The notes beneath the pieces are model-generated. The model did not search any database. It was not told the DNA's origin and worked only from the letters and a program-made list of their open reading frames with translations. Of a stretch of DNA of 64,000 nucleotides, positions 62,815 through 64,000 are shown piece by piece. Position 1 is the stretch's first letter. Each line of letters begins with the position of its first letter. Source of the DNA: Hysterangium stoloniferum (lineage: Eukaryota; Basidiomycota; Agaricomycetes; Hysterangiales; Hysterangiaceae); contig WHVD01000084.1 in NCBI GenBank assembly GCA_015178975.1, forward strand, positions 310,001 through 374,000. The letters run 5' to 3'. The position numbers and the translations under genes are program-made.

Positions 62815-63640
62815 GCCCAACTTCCTCACTCCTATCATAGCCAAAGTTCCTCTCCTTACAGAAGACAATTATTCCAAATGGAGAGATGCAATGTCTATGG
62901 TCTTTTTAGGTACTAGTGATACTGTTGCTCCCACATCCCCTACTGCTTCTGTGCAAACAGATAAGCAAATGGCAGCCATCATCTAGTCTACTATTAGTGA
63001 TGAGTTGCAGTATTTGGTTATAGGGCAGACTTCAGGTTCAGCTGTTTGGAAAGCAGTGAGGGAATGCTTCCAGAGGTCTACAATGGCTCATTGTTTCAAA
63101 TGTCATGAGGATTTCTATCATATTGAGCATGATCCTTCTAAATCCATCAACATTCATCCATGCTATTGAAAGTGCTCACCAGAACCTCATATCTTTAGGT
63201 TGTGCTATCAATGCTAGTCAAACATTGGATGTCCTCCTCATGAACCTTCACCCTTCCTACCACACCATTTGTACTTCCATTCTCACTGCCAAATCTGAAC
63301 CCTCTCTTTCTGATACCAAAGGGATTCTCATTGGTTCAGCTTCCTCTGCCATTGCCATCAAATCTGAGCTGATTGATATTGCATATGTAGCTGGTCCAAA
63401 GCATAGGAATGTTTGGAAACAACCTGGTCAGTTTTCTAGGTCAGGCACTACTCACTACCAATTTTAAAAGATGATAAAGGTTTTCATTGGTGTGATCCTA
63501 CCAATGAAGGTCACTGTCACTGTTGTGGTCACCCAGGTCATATTGCTGCATTTTGTGTCTATAACATGCCCTGAGAAGTCAGGGAATGGGTTATAAGTGG
63601 TCCTCCAAAGCCACCATATTTTTCCTCCTCCTCTACCAAC
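62815..63640 (+). pseudogene. E11 copia-type gag (decayed)
   Basis: The reading begins LPNFLTPIIAKVPLLTEDNYSKW (62815 onward, split here as LTEDNYSKWRDAM), the common start of copia gag proteins. ISDELQYLVIG, SGSAVWKAVRECF and a frameshifted helical part (63105-63467) follow. The end has GFHWCDPTNEGHC and a zinc knuckle CHCCGHPGHIAAFC (about 63520-63560; CX2CX4HX4C). Stops occur at 62983 and 63166, and there are several frameshifts. No pol domain follows. Confidence 0.75.
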
Positions 63641-63800
63641 ACTGCTCATCAAACAGAACAAGTTTTTCCATTGTTAATAAATATTCATACAGGTCTTCAC
63701 CACCCTTATCTCCTTCTAGTCCTCCCAGATTTATTCTTAGGATTTGAGTATTTTGTCTGGTGGGAGTTATTACTTACATAGATATATGTCTTATCGGGAG

Positions 63801-63961
63801 TGTTAGATTTAGTGACTCAGCACAGTAGCTACAAGTTGTGTACCATTGTGGGTCCATAGTGCATGCTGGTGAAATTTGCATTCACTCGTTTGTGTCTGTG
63901 TCTGTGTCTGAGCTCTCACACTTCTTGTGTTTTGCATCCACCTCCCTTCTTCATTCTAACA
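63801..63961 (+). repeat. E11 3' LTR
   Basis: It runs from TGTTAGATTTAGTGACTC to CTTCATTCTAACA, 161 bp. Differences from the 5' LTR are mostly transitions, some at CpG (for example CACTCG against TGCTTG). Confidence 0.9.
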
Positions 63962-64000
63962 GGGCCTTAAGTGGAGGTGGGGGCATGGAGGCAGGAGGGT

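Larger units (their letters stand above)
62543..63961 (+). mobile_element. E11: short copia-type element carrying only gag
   Basis: Two 161-bp LTRs (62543-62703 and 63801-63961) bracket a 1,097-bp interior with a copia-like PBS, a gag relic and a purine-rich 3' end (CTTATCGGGAG just before the right LTR). There is no protease, integrase, RT or RNase H and no room for them, so it is non-autonomous in form. The immediate flanks (GACAT / GGGCC) do not give a TSD. Confidence 0.82.

Overview
This 64 kb window looks like heterochromatic, repeat-packed DNA of a filamentous basidiomycete, probably an Agaricomycete. The grounds are chromodomain-bearing Tf1/sushi-type Ty3/gypsy elements, very short GT-AG introns (about 50 nt), CpG-specific decay, and Tc1 and copia relics. 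I see no host housekeeping gene, rRNA or tRNA. Nearly every base that can be assigned belongs to a transposable element, and 16 insertions are shown by a 5-bp target duplication.

Labels used below. LTR families: A (~815-820 bp), B (~560 bp), D (~720 bp), G (~1.24 kb), H, T (390 bp) and Z (a different gypsy lineage). Elements: E1 (1129-3330, family A fragment); E2 (3663-12138, family D, minus); E3 (12139-~34.7 kb, family A, plus); E4 (19914-33328, family A, minus); E5 (22946-30596, family B, minus, youngest); E7 (43488-53508, family Z); E8 and E9 (55.0-58.6 kb); E10 (60.4-61.4 kb pol fragment); E11 (62543-63961, gag-only copia). The core is a nest six deep: E2 contains E3, which contains E4, which contains a small insertion X, which contains E5, whose gag is cut by a family D LTR fragment. 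At 37-43 kb follow an inverted duplication of part of E2, a Tc1-made palindrome with a second Tc1 element inside it, and a 7-kb inversion that splits E7.

The most interesting content is a second gene carried by the gypsy families. Between the end of pol and the 3' LTR, on the strand opposite to gag-pol, lies a three-exon gene (called asZC here). It has its own TATA box, an N-terminal coiled coil, a small acidic exon 2, a Cys pattern CX2CX6CX9-10CX2CX6C (the spacing of a fungal Zn2Cys6 cluster), a second helical segment and an acidic tail. Seven copies or fragments from families A, B and D are present; wherever pol is still attached, the gene is antisense to it. The best copy is 23672-24814 in E5.

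The same families also carry a clear signature of Tf1-type self-priming. An 11-nt stretch that starts 2 nt after the 5' LTR is the exact complement of an 11-mer lying 33-34 bp downstream of the LTR TATA box. The 11-mer differs between families while the pairing is kept. Coding decay is dominated by CGA to TGA and other CpG transitions; young copies (E5, family D solo LTRs) are CpG-rich and old ones CpG-poor.
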